From contig NZ_JAHBYG010000015.1 of assembly GCF_019636075.1 (NCBI RefSeq), forward strand, positions 1-64,000: 64,000 nt of DNA, given 5' to 3'. This DNA comes from Ferrovibrio sp. GTDB lineage: Bacteria; Pseudomonadota; Alphaproteobacteria; Ferrovibrionales; Ferrovibrionaceae. Made by a program: the position numbers and the translations under genes. Positions 35,151-43,101 of the stretch are shown here, in pieces; the stretch's first letter is position 1; every line of letters begins with the position of its first letter. The notes under the pieces were generated by a model. It did no database searches, was not told the DNA's origin, and saw nothing but the letters and a program-made list of their open reading frames with translations.

Positions 35151-36032
35151 ATGTCCGTGCAAGCCGGTAGCCGCGACGACGACGACCTGCAAGGCGACAG
35201 GGAGTTTGCCTTTTCCAGCTCTGACTATGCCTTTTTGGCAAAGCTGCTGAAGGAAAAGACCGGCATCGACCTGGGGCCGAGTAAGCAGAACATGGTTTAT
35301 GCCCGGCTGGCCAAGCGGCTGCGCAAGCTGCATCTGCCCAGCTTCCGCGCCTATTGCGATTTCATCGCCGGCCCGGATGGCATCGACGAACTGGGTGCCA
35401 CGCTGAATGCGCTGACCACCAATCTCACGAAATTCTTCCGCGAGAATCATCATTTCGAGCATCTGGGCGATCAGGCCCTGACCGAGATTCGCGCCCGCGC
35501 CGCCACGCGCGGCAAACGCCTGCGGATCTGGTCGGCTGGCTGTTCCTCGGGCGAAGAGCCGTATTCCATCGCCATCACGCTGAAGCGCAGCATGCCCGAT
35601 ATCGCGCAATGGGATGCCAGGATACTGGCCACCGATATCGATACCGAGATGGTGCGGCGCGGCGGCGAGGGCATCTACAACCCGGAATCGCTGGAAGGCA
35701 TGGCGCCTGACCTCAAAGCCAAATATTTCGAGACCAGCGGTCCCGGTATTCCTCCCGGCAAGGTGCGGGTGCGCGAGGATGTGCGCCAGCTCATCGCCTT
35801 CAAGCATCTCAACCTGATGGATGCTTGGCCGATGAAGGGGCCGTTCGACGCCATCTTCTGCCGCAATGTGGTGATCTATTTCGATAAGGATACCCAGCGG
35901 GTGCTGTTCGATCGCTATGCTAATCTGCTCGTGCCCGGCGGTTTCCTGTATATCGGCCATTCCGAAAATCTGTTCGGCATCACCGAGCGCTTCAAACTGC
36001 TCGGCCGCAACATTCATCGTAAGATCGCCTGA
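35151..36032 (+). CDS. cheR: Chemotaxis protein methyltransferase CheR
   Basis: 293 residues. N-terminal helical domain (residues about 20-95; LAKLLKEKTGIDLGPSKQNM), then a SAM-dependent Rossmann fold with IWSAGCSSGEEPYSIAI as the SAM motif, DIDTEMV, and FCRNVVIYFD near the C-terminus. It methylates glutamates on receptors, opposed by CheB. ATG 35151 is 10 bp after the cheW stop; an upstream frame start is rejected. The stop codon begins a 22-bp tandem repeat. Confidence 0.95.
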   Translation: MSVQAGSRDDDDLQGDREFAFSSSDYAFLAKLLKEKTGIDLGPSKQNMVYARLAKRLRKLHLPSFRAYCDFIAGPDGIDELGATLNALTTNLTKFFRENHHFEHLGDQALTEIRARAATRGKRLRIWSAGCSSGEEPYSIAITLKRSMPDIAQWDARILATDIDTEMVRRGGEGIYNPESLEGMAPDLKAKYFETSGPGIPPGKVRVREDVRQLIAFKHLNLMDAWPMKGPFDAIFCRNVVIYFDKDTQRVLFDRYANLLVPGGFLYIGHSENLFGITERFKLLGRNIHRKIA

Positions 36033-36142
36033 CGGCTGGGGTAAAATCGCCTGACGGCTAGGGTAAAATCGCCTGACGGCTAGGGTAAAATCGCCTGACG
36101 GCTGGGGTAAAATCGCCTGACGGCTAGAGTAAAATCGCCTGA
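36025..36142 (+). repeat. 22-bp tandem repeat between cheR and cheB, 5 copies plus a partial
   Basis: Copies begin at 36025, 36047, 36069, 36091 and 36113, with a partial at 36135. Each starts TCGCCTGACGGCT, then R-G-R-G, then TAAAA. The first copy overlaps the last codons and stop of cheR, so the array arose from the cheR 3' end. Each unit holds a TGA and a TAA. No spacers differ, so it is not CRISPR. Confidence 0.95.
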
Positions 36143-36176
36143 AGAGACTAGGGAAAGCGTAAAGGGATTTTTCAAA

Positions 36177-37226
36177 GTGGCCAGGAAGATCAAGGTTCTC
36201 GTCGTCGATGACTCGGCGCTGATCCGTCAGCTGCTCACGGCAGCGCTCGGCAGCGATCCCGAGATCGAGGTGGTGGGCGCGGCACCCGATCCGCTGGTGG
36301 CGCGCAGCATGATCAAGGAATTGAATCCCGATGTGCTGACGCTGGATGTGGAGATGCCCAACATGGATGGCATCTCCTTCCTCGACAAGATCATGCGGCT
36401 GCGGCCGATGCCGGTGGTGATGGTATCCACCCTCACCCAGAAGGGCGCCGGTATCACCATGCAGGCGCTGGAAATGGGCGCGGTGGATTTCGTGCCCAAA
36501 CCCACGCTCGACATCAAGCATGCGTTGGAAGAGATCAAGACCGAGTTGGTGGCCAAGGTGAAGCTGGCCGCCACGGCTCGGGTGGTGGCGCGTTCGCGGC
36601 CGCCAGAGGGCGCCGAGGTCAAGCGCTTGGTCACCGGCCCGGGCTTCACCTCCACCGATCAGATCGTGGCCATCGGTTCGTCCACCGGCGGTGTCGAGGC
36701 GCTGAAGGAAGTGATCACCATCCTGCCGGCCGATAGTCCGCCGATCCTGATCACCCAGCATATGCCGCCGCGTTTCACCGCCAGTTTCGCCGCGCGGCTG
36801 GATACCCTGTCGGCGGTATCGGTGACGGAAGCCAAGGATGGCGTGCGCATTTTCCCTGGCCATGTCTATATCGCGCCGGGCGATTTCCATCTGCTGCTGC
36901 ATCGCTCGGGCGGGCATTACTATACCAAGCTGAGCCATGATCCGCCGGTATCGGGCCACAGGCCGTCCGTGGACGTGCTATTTAATTCCGTGGCCGAACA
37001 TGCCGGCCATAATGCCATCGGCGTGATCCTGACCGGCATGGGCAAGGATGGCGCTGCCGGGTTGAAGAAAATGTTGGAAGCCGGCGCGCAGACGATCGGG
37101 CAGGATGAAGCCTCCAGCCTGGTCTATGGTATGCCGAAAGCCGCCAAGCTGATGGGAGCGGTGCAGGCGGAAATTCCGATCGGCCAGGTGGCGCAGGAAA
37201 TTCTGGCGCGTTGCAAACAGCGCTAG
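36177..37226 (+). CDS. cheB: Chemotaxis methylesterase/deamidase CheB
   Basis: 349 residues: receiver domain with Asp57 (LTLDVEMP) and methylesterase domain with catalytic Ser168 (GSSTGG), His195 (QHMP) and the Asp of GMGKDGA. It removes methyl groups from receptors and is activated by CheA. GTG 36177 has AGGGA about 10 nt upstream. The gap to cheR is the tandem-repeat array, which could affect the CheR:CheB ratio. Confidence 0.95.
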   Translation: MARKIKVLVVDDSALIRQLLTAALGSDPEIEVVGAAPDPLVARSMIKELNPDVLTLDVEMPNMDGISFLDKIMRLRPMPVVMVSTLTQKGAGITMQALEMGAVDFVPKPTLDIKHALEEIKTELVAKVKLAATARVVARSRPPEGAEVKRLVTGPGFTSTDQIVAIGSSTGGVEALKEVITILPADSPPILITQHMPPRFTASFAARLDTLSAVSVTEAKDGVRIFPGHVYIAPGDFHLLLHRSGGHYYTKLSHDPPVSGHRPSVDVLFNSVAEHAGHNAIGVILTGMGKDGAAGLKKMLEAGAQTIGQDEASSLVYGMPKAAKLMGAVQAEIPIGQVAQEILARCKQR

Positions 37227-37377
37227 CATGATCTTCGAGTAAGCCGTGTGCAGGTTTCTACGGCATTGAGATAACGGTCTTTTTAGGGTATTCGATAGGG
37301 TCAGTCGGATATCGAATGTGGATTGCCGGGTGAGGGGTGCACTGACGGCGCAGACAAGTTGAGGAGCGAGAACCGGA

Positions 37378-37770
37378 ATGCCTTCGGCCAGCCAACTTCG
37401 CGTTTTGATCGTGGACGATCAGATGAGCATGCGTGGCATTGCGCGCTACTGCCTGCAGGAAATCGGCATCAAGAATGTCGTGGAGGCCAAAAGCGGCAGC
37501 GATGCGCTCACTGCGATGAACTCCAATAAATTCGACCTGATCATTTCCGATTGGAATATGGACGGGATGGATGGCCTCACCTTGCTCAAGACCATCCGTT
37601 CCAATCCACTCACCAAGCGTCTGCCCTTCATCATGGCCACCGGTCAGCGCGATACCGAATTGGTGAAGACCGCCATCCAGGCCGGCGTGAACAACTACAT
37701 GGTCAAGCCCTTCAATGCCGCCACCATGAAGCAGAAGATCGAGGCGGTGCTTGGCAAGCTCAGCAGCTGA
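37378..37770 (+). CDS. cheY: Chemotaxis response regulator CheY (second copy)
   Basis: 130 residues, one receiver domain with Asp13-Asp14, phospho-acceptor Asp58 (IISDWNMDG), and VKPF for the Lys. The WNMDGMDG loop is the type found in flagellar-motor CheY of proteobacteria and closely resembles the Glu59 receiver at 26520, which seems to be its altered paralogue. ATG 37378 has GAGGAG about 12 nt upstream. It is 151 bp from cheB, with no clear promoter seen in the gap. Confidence 0.94.
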   Translation: MPSASQLRVLIVDDQMSMRGIARYCLQEIGIKNVVEAKSGSDALTAMNSNKFDLIISDWNMDGMDGLTLLKTIRSNPLTKRLPFIMATGQRDTELVKTAIQAGVNNYMVKPFNAATMKQKIEAVLGKLSS

Positions 37771-37816
37771 CGCAACCGGGTTGTCCTCGGAATTGTCGCC
37801 GGGATCACCTGGGGCA

Positions 37817-38347
37817 ATGTCTGGCCCCGCTTCCGATGGCGGCGCCGTGGCGCCGCTGGTGCTGGATGATTACCTGCCCTATCTGATCAACCGGGCCGGT
37901 GTGTCGCTGGTGCAGCGTTTCGGCGCGGTGCTGCGCGAGGAGGGCCTCGGCATCCAGGATTGGCGCGCATTGGCCGCGCTCTACGAGATCGCCAATGGCA
38001 CAGCAATCGATGGTTCTGGTGGTGTTGGGGGCTCTGGTGGCGTCAGGGATTCTGGCGGAGTCAGGCTGTCGGATCTTTCCGAACGCACCGCCATCGAGAT
38101 TTCCACGCTTTCGCGGGTGGTGGCGGGCATGGAACGCAACGGCATGCTGCTGCGCGAGCGCGATGCCAGCGATGCCCGCGCCGTGGCGATCCGCCTTACG
38201 CCACGCGGGCTTTGCCTTGCCGCCAAGTTGATCCCCGCCGGCATTGCGCTTGAGCAGGTCGCGCTTGCCGGCCTGGATGCAGCGGAAGCCGCACAATTGA
38301 AGGCGCTGCTGCGGCGGATTTACACCAATCTCAAGGCTGCGGAATAA
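37817..38347 (+). CDS. MarR-family regulator with Gly-rich insertion
   Basis: 176 residues. The winged HTH reads LSDLSERTAIEISTLSRVVAGM then ERNGMLLRERDASDARAVAI for the wing, the usual MarR pattern. Between the first helices and the HTH there is a Gly/Ser/Val-rich loop of about 18 residues made by an 18-bp repeat (38012-38065). ATG 37817 is used because an upstream start would overlap the cheY stop. It ends on the 3' end of the convergent lipase gene (17-bp overlap of coding regions). Ligand unknown; location suggests regulation of the neighbouring lipase or chemotaxis, but that is a guess. Confidence 0.85.
   Translation: MSGPASDGGAVAPLVLDDYLPYLINRAGVSLVQRFGAVLREEGLGIQDWRALAALYEIANGTAIDGSGGVGGSGGVRDSGGVRLSDLSERTAIEISTLSRVVAGMERNGMLLRERDASDARAVAIRLTPRGLCLAAKLIPAGIALEQVALAGLDAAEAAQLKALLRRIYTNLKAAE
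38012..38065 (+). repeat. 18-bp in-frame tandem repeat in the MarR gene, 3 copies
   Basis: Imperfect copies at 38012-38029, 38030-38047 and 38048-38065, encoding GSGGVG, GSGGVR and DSGGVR. Confidence 0.85.
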
Positions 38348-39314
38348 GGCAGCGATCCAGGAAGCCGATGATATCGGCGGTCACCTGATCGCGGTTGTTC
38401 TCGTTGAGCAACTCATGCCGCGCATCGTCATAGAAAATATGCTCCACCCGGTTCAGGCCGGCGGTCGCATAGGCTTGCAGCAATTGCAGCAGGCCACGCG
38501 TGCCGGCGGAAACCGGATCGTGCTTGCCGCCGATCACCAGCAGCGGCAGGGCTTTCGGGATACGCGCCTGTTCGGCTGGCTGGCTCATATCGTCCAGGCC
38601 GTCCAGGAAGTCGATCCAGAATTGCGTATCCAGCGAAAAGCCGCAAAACGGATCGGCGATGTATTTATCCACCTCGGCCGTGTCGCGCGAGAGCCAGTCA
38701 TACTCGGTGCGGTTGGGGGCAAATTTCTTGTTGAAGGCGCCAAAGCCCATGGCGTCGATCACCTTGCTGGTGCCGCGCGCGCCGCAGCGCAGCCGTTCCA
38801 GCCGCGCGATCAGCTTGCCCAGCACGGCAATGGCCGGCGGCTTGCCGTTGGAAGCGCATAGCACGCAGCCTTGCAGCAGGCCGCCCTGCAATTCGATGAA
38901 ACGCTGGGCCATAAACGAGCCCATGGAATGACCGAACAGCAGCAGCGGCTTGCCGGGATGTTCGGCGCGCGCAAAGCCTGCCGCCTGGATCAGGTCGGCC
39001 ACCATGCGGTTCCAGCCATCGCGCGGTGCGGCATGGCCCAGTTCGGCATTGCCGGCCGTCAGACCATGCCCGCCCTCGGCCGTCAGGCCATGCCCGCCCT
39101 CGGCCGTCAGGCCATGCCCTCTGTGGTCGAAGGCATAGACCGCATAGCCCGCCGCATTCAGCGCGGCGGCGAAGCGGGCATAGCGGCCGGCATGCTCGGC
39201 CATGCCATGCGCCAGCAGCAAGATGGCTTTCGGTTGGGTTTCCGGCAGCCAGCGATACCCTTGCAGCAGCAGGCCGTCGGCATTGGATTTGAGCGTTATC
39301 TGAGTTCCCGGCAT
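38331..39314 (-). CDS. Alpha/beta hydrolase, monoacylglycerol-lipase-like
   Basis: 327 residues. Oxyanion/early motif LLLAHGMAEHAGRY, nucleophile elbow GHSMGS, acid in IGGKHDPVS and His in DDARHELLNE complete a Ser-Asp-His triad. The pattern is that of lysophospholipase/monoacylglycerol lipases (PldB/Hydrolase_4). Just after the DHRGHG motif a 24-bp tandem repeat inserts HGLTAEGG twice (39064-39119); the family normally has one copy of H-G-x-S/T. No signal peptide. It converges on the MarR gene, and overlaps it by 17 bp. Confidence 0.88.
   Translation of the reverse strand: MPGTQITLKSNADGLLLQGYRWLPETQPKAILLLAHGMAEHAGRYARFAAALNAAGYAVYAFDHRGHGLTAEGGHGLTAEGGHGLTAGNAELGHAAPRDGWNRMVADLIQAAGFARAEHPGKPLLLFGHSMGSFMAQRFIELQGGLLQGCVLCASNGKPPAIAVLGKLIARLERLRCGARGTSKVIDAMGFGAFNKKFAPNRTEYDWLSRDTAEVDKYIADPFCGFSLDTQFWIDFLDGLDDMSQPAEQARIPKALPLLVIGGKHDPVSAGTRGLLQLLQAYATAGLNRVEHIFYDDARHELLNENNRDQVTADIIGFLDRCLIPQP
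39064..39119 (-). repeat. 24-bp in-frame tandem repeat in the hydrolase gene
   Basis: Full copies begin at 39064 and 39088 and a partial at 39112. It encodes HGLTAEGG repeats just behind the conserved DHRGHG motif. Confidence 0.9.
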
Positions 39315-39423
39315 GGCATCACTTTATCGAAGGGATTGTAGCCCGGCAATTGCGCTCTTGCGGCGGGCGGCGGTTGGGTTTCTACTGCCGCCGCGTCGAA
39401 TCTTCCAACTTTCCGGACCAGCC

Positions 39424-40806
39424 ATGAACCAGATTCCCAATTCGCTTGCCGCCCGCGATATCGCCCATGTTTTGCATCCCTATACCAATCTGGTGCGCCA
39501 TGAGCAGGCCGGTCCGCTGGTGATCACCCATGGCAAGGGCATCCATGTATACGACGACCAGGGGCGTGCCTATATCGAGGGGATGGCGGGGCTGTGGTGC
39601 GCCGGCCTGGGCTTCGATGAGCCGGAACTGGTGGAGGCCGCCATCAAGCAGATGCGCAAGCTGCCTTTCTACCACACCTTCGGCCATAAGAGCGCCGAGC
39701 CGGTGATCGAACTGGCCGAGAAGCTGAAAAGCCTGGCGCCGGTGCCGATCTCGAAGGTGTTCTTCGTCAATTCCGGCTCGGAAGCCAACGACACGCAGAT
39801 CAAGTTCATCCGCTATTACAACAATGCGCTCGGCCGCACCAAGAAGAAGACCATCCTGTCGCGCCAGCGCGCCTATCATGGCGTAACCATCGCCGCCGCC
39901 AGCCTCACCGGCCTGCCGGCCAATCATCGCGCCTTCGATCTGCCGATTGCCGGCATCGAGCATGTGGATTGCCCGCATTACTATCGCAATGCCCTGCCCG
40001 GTGAGAGCGAGGCGGAATTCACTGCGCGTCTGGCGGCCAATCTGGATGCCTTCATCGAACGCGCGGGGCCAGACAGCGTGGCGGCCTTCTTCGCCGAGCC
40101 GGTGATGGGCGCGGGCGGCGTGATCGTGCCGCCGGAAGGCTATTTCCCTGCCATCCAGGCGGTGTTGCGCAAGCATGATGTGCTGGCCATCGCCGATGAA
40201 GTGATCTGCGGTTTCGGCCGCACCGGTTCGGTCTGGGGCAGCCAGACCCTGGATTTCAAGCCCGATGCGATTTCCTGCGCCAAGCAGCTTTCCTCGGCCT
40301 ATCTGCCGATTGCCGCCTGCCTGATCTCGGAGCCGATCTACGAAGCGATCCGCGACCAGTCCGGCACCATCGGCACCTTCGGCCATGGCTTCACCTATGG
40401 CGGCCATCCGGTGCCTGCTGCCGTGGCCTTGCGCACCTTGCAGATTTACGAAGAGCGCGACATCTACGGCCATGTCGCCCGGGTGGCGCCGCATTTCCAG
40501 CGCCGCTTGCGCAAGCTCGGCGATCATCCGCTGGTGGGCGAGGCGCGGGGCGTGGGCCTGGTGGGCGCCGTGGAACTGGTGGCCGACAAGGCCAGCCGGA
40601 AGAGCTTCGATCCGGCCCTCGGCGTGGCCAATATGTGCGCCGGCTTTTCGCAGGAAGAGGGGCTGATCCATCGGGCGCTGGCCGGCGATGCCCTGGCCTT
40701 CTGCCCGCCGATGATCATAACCGAGGCCGAGATCGACGAGATGTTCGACCGCTTCGAGCGCGCCCTGGCCCGCACCCAGGATTGGCTGGTGAAATCGGCG
40801 GCATGA
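39424..40806 (+). CDS. Class III omega-aminotransferase
   Basis: 460 residues. SGSEAN (117-122) and YHG (151-153) contact PLP, Asp258 (IADEV) binds its ring nitrogen, and Lys287 (CAKQLSS) forms the Schiff base. The sequence type (FYHTFGHKS near residue 83, GHGFTYGGHPV) fits the omega-transaminase group that uses diamines, beta-alanine or other amines with pyruvate. The exact amine is not readable here. ATG 39424 replaces a longer frame. The next gene starts 117 bp downstream. Confidence 0.88.
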   Translation: MNQIPNSLAARDIAHVLHPYTNLVRHEQAGPLVITHGKGIHVYDDQGRAYIEGMAGLWCAGLGFDEPELVEAAIKQMRKLPFYHTFGHKSAEPVIELAEKLKSLAPVPISKVFFVNSGSEANDTQIKFIRYYNNALGRTKKKTILSRQRAYHGVTIAAASLTGLPANHRAFDLPIAGIEHVDCPHYYRNALPGESEAEFTARLAANLDAFIERAGPDSVAAFFAEPVMGAGGVIVPPEGYFPAIQAVLRKHDVLAIADEVICGFGRTGSVWGSQTLDFKPDAISCAKQLSSAYLPIAACLISEPIYEAIRDQSGTIGTFGHGFTYGGHPVPAAVALRTLQIYEERDIYGHVARVAPHFQRRLRKLGDHPLVGEARGVGLVGAVELVADKASRKSFDPALGVANMCAGFSQEEGLIHRALAGDALAFCPPMIITEAEIDEMFDRFERALARTQDWLVKSAA

Positions 40807-40923
40807 GGATAATTTTGGCAAATAATGACTTTGCCTGGGGATAACTCCGCCGCACCCGCTTGGGTAGGGAAGGCCGGGCATGCTAACGTCCGGCCACGAA
40901 CTTGGCGGTAAATTTAAAATAAA

Positions 40924-41763
40924 ATGACCGATTCCCATACGCAGGAAGGCAACGAACTGGTTTCGCGCATCGAAGCGCGGGCCATGACGATCTTCCAATT
41001 CACCCAAAATGCTGCTGAAAAGCGGGATAATGTGGCGGGATTCCGGCGTTTTAGCACCTTGGTGGATGATTTTCACCAGGCCGCCGAGCTGGCCGAGGGC
41101 CGGCTCACCGTGCTCAAGACCGGCCGCCGCGACGAACTGCGCCGCTATGTGACGCAAATCCGCGGAAAGATACTGAAGATCGAAATCGACATCACCGGCA
41201 GCTATCTGGAAGGCCTCATCGAGGCCCAGGCGCCGCTGCCCTTCGGCTCGCGGGAATTCTTCAGTTCGCGCCTGAAGCGGCTGGGCGAATTGGCCAAGCT
41301 GCTCAGCGACGGCCCCGAGGCCGATGGCTCCACCGGCCAGATTGTCAGCCATATGCGCGAGATGCTGCAGATTCTGCTGAACCGCGCGCCGGAATTCGAA
41401 GTATTCGAACGCGACAGCAATTACCGCCCGCTGGCCCGCAGTGCCCCGGGACCGAAAACCCGCGGCGGCATGCGCGGCGGCAGCGGCCCGGCCGTGGCCC
41501 GCACGGTGCCGGTGCAGGCAAACGATCTGCCGCCGGTCATCCGGCTCGAACACCGGGATGATTGGGGCCGGGTGTTTCTGTCGAAAGGTTCGTTCGAGCT
41601 GGTCACCAAGGTCTGCCGGGTGAAGAATATCTCGCTGGATCAGATTGCCGGCAAGCTTGGCATCACCCGGGTGTCGCTCACCCTGATCCTCAACGGCCAG
41701 GATCCCATCGCGCGCAATACACTGGATGTGTTGCACCGCGCGCTGAATGGCGTGCAGGAGTAA
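40924..41763 (+). CDS. Helical protein with C-terminal helix-turn-helix
   Basis: 279 residues. The first 190 residues are mainly helical with alternating charge and no TM (RRDELRRYVTQIRGKILKIE, FFSSRLKRLGELAKLLSDG). A Gly/Arg-rich hinge is at about 178-195. The C-terminus contains a Cro/C1-type HTH: NISLDQIAGKLGITRVSLTLIL-N-G-Q, spaced as in XRE regulators. I do not recognise the N-terminal part. The final codons and stop are duplicated in a 29-bp tandem repeat (41740-41797), so the gene may have been extended or shortened by slippage. A MITE-like palindrome follows. Confidence 0.75.
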   Translation: MTDSHTQEGNELVSRIEARAMTIFQFTQNAAEKRDNVAGFRRFSTLVDDFHQAAELAEGRLTVLKTGRRDELRRYVTQIRGKILKIEIDITGSYLEGLIEAQAPLPFGSREFFSSRLKRLGELAKLLSDGPEADGSTGQIVSHMREMLQILLNRAPEFEVFERDSNYRPLARSAPGPKTRGGMRGGSGPAVARTVPVQANDLPPVIRLEHRDDWGRVFLSKGSFELVTKVCRVKNISLDQIAGKLGITRVSLTLILNGQDPIARNTLDVLHRALNGVQE

Positions 41764-41797
41764 GCTGGGCGCTGAATGGCGTGCAGGAGTAAGCTGG
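41740..41797 (+). repeat. 29-bp tandem duplication at a gene end
   Basis: Copies at 41740-41768 and 41769-41797 include the last codons and stop of the preceding gene (GGAGTAAGCTGG). The second copy is outside the reading frame. Confidence 0.9.
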
Positions 41798-41811
41798 GCG
41801 CTTCCCTTAAA

Positions 41812-41901
41812 CCGTCACCACCGGACTTGTTCCGGTGGTCCATGATTCAGCGGCTTTGCTGTGGCAGCCATGGACCCCCGGAATAAATCCGGGGGTGACG
41901 G
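41812..41901. repeat. 90-bp nested palindromic element
   Basis: The first and last 33 bp are inverted repeats with about 4 mismatches, beginning CCGTCACC and ending GGTGACGG. Each half also forms its own hairpin (CCACCGGA...TCCGGTGG at 41818-41838; CCCCCGGA...TCCGGGGG on the right). This looks like the dispersed extragenic palindromes common in alphaproteobacteria. It lies between convergent genes and may act as a bidirectional terminator. Confidence 0.75.
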
Positions 41902-41978
41902 CCTGGATGATGTGGCCTGGAAGCAGGCAGCTGGACGCAGAGGTATTGCGCATGCCGGCCACCAGCGGGCGGCAATGT

Positions 41979-43085
41979 TCACCGCGCCGGCTCCAGGCGG
42001 ATGATGCGGCCTTCGGGGTTGTCGGTGGCGATGTAGAGATAGCCATCGGGGCCGGCGCGCACGTCGCGGATATTCTCGCCAAGCGGCTTCAGCATCGCTT
42101 CCTCGTATTTCGGCTTGCCATTCTCGAACACCACGCGGTGCAGGGTGCGGAATTTCAGCGAGCCGACGAACAGATTGCCGCGCCAGGCAGGAAATTTGTC
42201 GCCGAAATAAAATGCCATGCCGGCCGGCGCGATAGAAGGCGTCCAATGCAGCAGCGGCTGTTCCATGCCGGCTTTGGCAGTGCCTTCGCCGATCCTGGCG
42301 CCGGAATAATCCACGCCATGGGTTATTACCGGCCAGCCGTAATTCAGCCCGGCTTGCGGCAGGTTGATTTCATCGCCGCCCTGGGCGCCATGTTCATGCA
42401 GCCATAACGCGCCGGTTTCGGGATGCAGGGTCATGCCCTGGATGTTGCGATGGCCGTAGGAATAGATTTCCGGGAGCGCGCCGGTGCGGCCGACAAACGG
42501 ATTATCCGGCGGCAGGCTGCCATCGGGCTTGATGCGGATCAACTTGCCGAGATGGCTGCCGAGAATCTGCGCTTCGTCGCGCCGGTAGCGTTCGCCCAGG
42601 CCGATGAACAGCAGGCCGTTGCGATCGAAGGCCAGCCGCGCGCCGAAATGCAGGCCGCCGGAGACTTTCGGTTGCTGGCGGAAAATCACCTGCACATCCT
42701 GCAGGCCGCTATCGGATAGCTTGCCGCGCGCCACCGCCGTGCCGGCGCCGCCATCTCCCGGTTCGGCATAAGACAGATAGACCAGGCGATTGCTGGCGAA
42801 ATTCGGATCCAGCACCACATCAAGCAAACCGCCCTGGCCGCTGGCGAAAACCTTCGGCACACCGGCCAACGGCGCCGACAAGCCGCCATCGCGCGCCACC
42901 ATACGCAACCGGCCGGGGCGTTCGGTCACCAGCATGCGGCCATCGGGCAGGAAGGCCATGCTCCATGGCACTTCCAGCCCGCGCGTAACGGTGACGGCGC
43001 GGATCGGGCCGGTTTCGGAGGGGATGGTTTGCGCAAGTGCAAAGCCGGGCAACAGCAGAAGCAGCAGGGCAAGCAGAGGATGCAT
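41979..43085 (-). CDS. yliI: PQQ-dependent aldose sugar dehydrogenase, soluble type
   Basis: 368 residues. Signal peptide of 18 residues (MHPLLALLLLLLPGFALA). Six-bladed propeller repeats with GGLLDVVLDPNFASNRLVYL, GLHFGARLAFDRNG (catalytic His), GHRNIQGMTLHPETGALW and AGPDGYLYIATDN, the pattern of the Asd/YliI family. It oxidises aldose sugars in the periplasm with PQQ, passing electrons to a quinone. It is 16 bp after the dgt stop on the same strand. Confidence 0.92.
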   Translation of the reverse strand: MHPLLALLLLLLPGFALAQTIPSETGPIRAVTVTRGLEVPWSMAFLPDGRMLVTERPGRLRMVARDGGLSAPLAGVPKVFASGQGGLLDVVLDPNFASNRLVYLSYAEPGDGGAGTAVARGKLSDSGLQDVQVIFRQQPKVSGGLHFGARLAFDRNGLLFIGLGERYRRDEAQILGSHLGKLIRIKPDGSLPPDNPFVGRTGALPEIYSYGHRNIQGMTLHPETGALWLHEHGAQGGDEINLPQAGLNYGWPVITHGVDYSGARIGEGTAKAGMEQPLLHWTPSIAPAGMAFYFGDKFPAWRGNLFVGSLKFRTLHRVVFENGKPKYEEAMLKPLGENIRDVRAGPDGYLYIATDNPEGRIIRLEPAR

Positions 43086-43101
43086 GGAACGCTCCAGTCT
43101 G

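Noticed and set aside
32231-35152. A 973-codon open frame on the minus strand opposite cheA and cheW
   Set aside because: It is His/Gln/Arg-rich and shadows genuine che genes; the codon bias of the plus-strand genes creates long stop-free antisense frames in high-GC DNA.
36025-36142. CRISPR-like array
   Set aside because: Units are contiguous 22-bp copies without unique spacers; it is a minisatellite derived from the cheR end.
40815-40842. Second sigma-54-like element (TTGGCA...TTGC) before the HTH gene
   Set aside because: The GG-to-GC spacing is 14 bp rather than the required 10.
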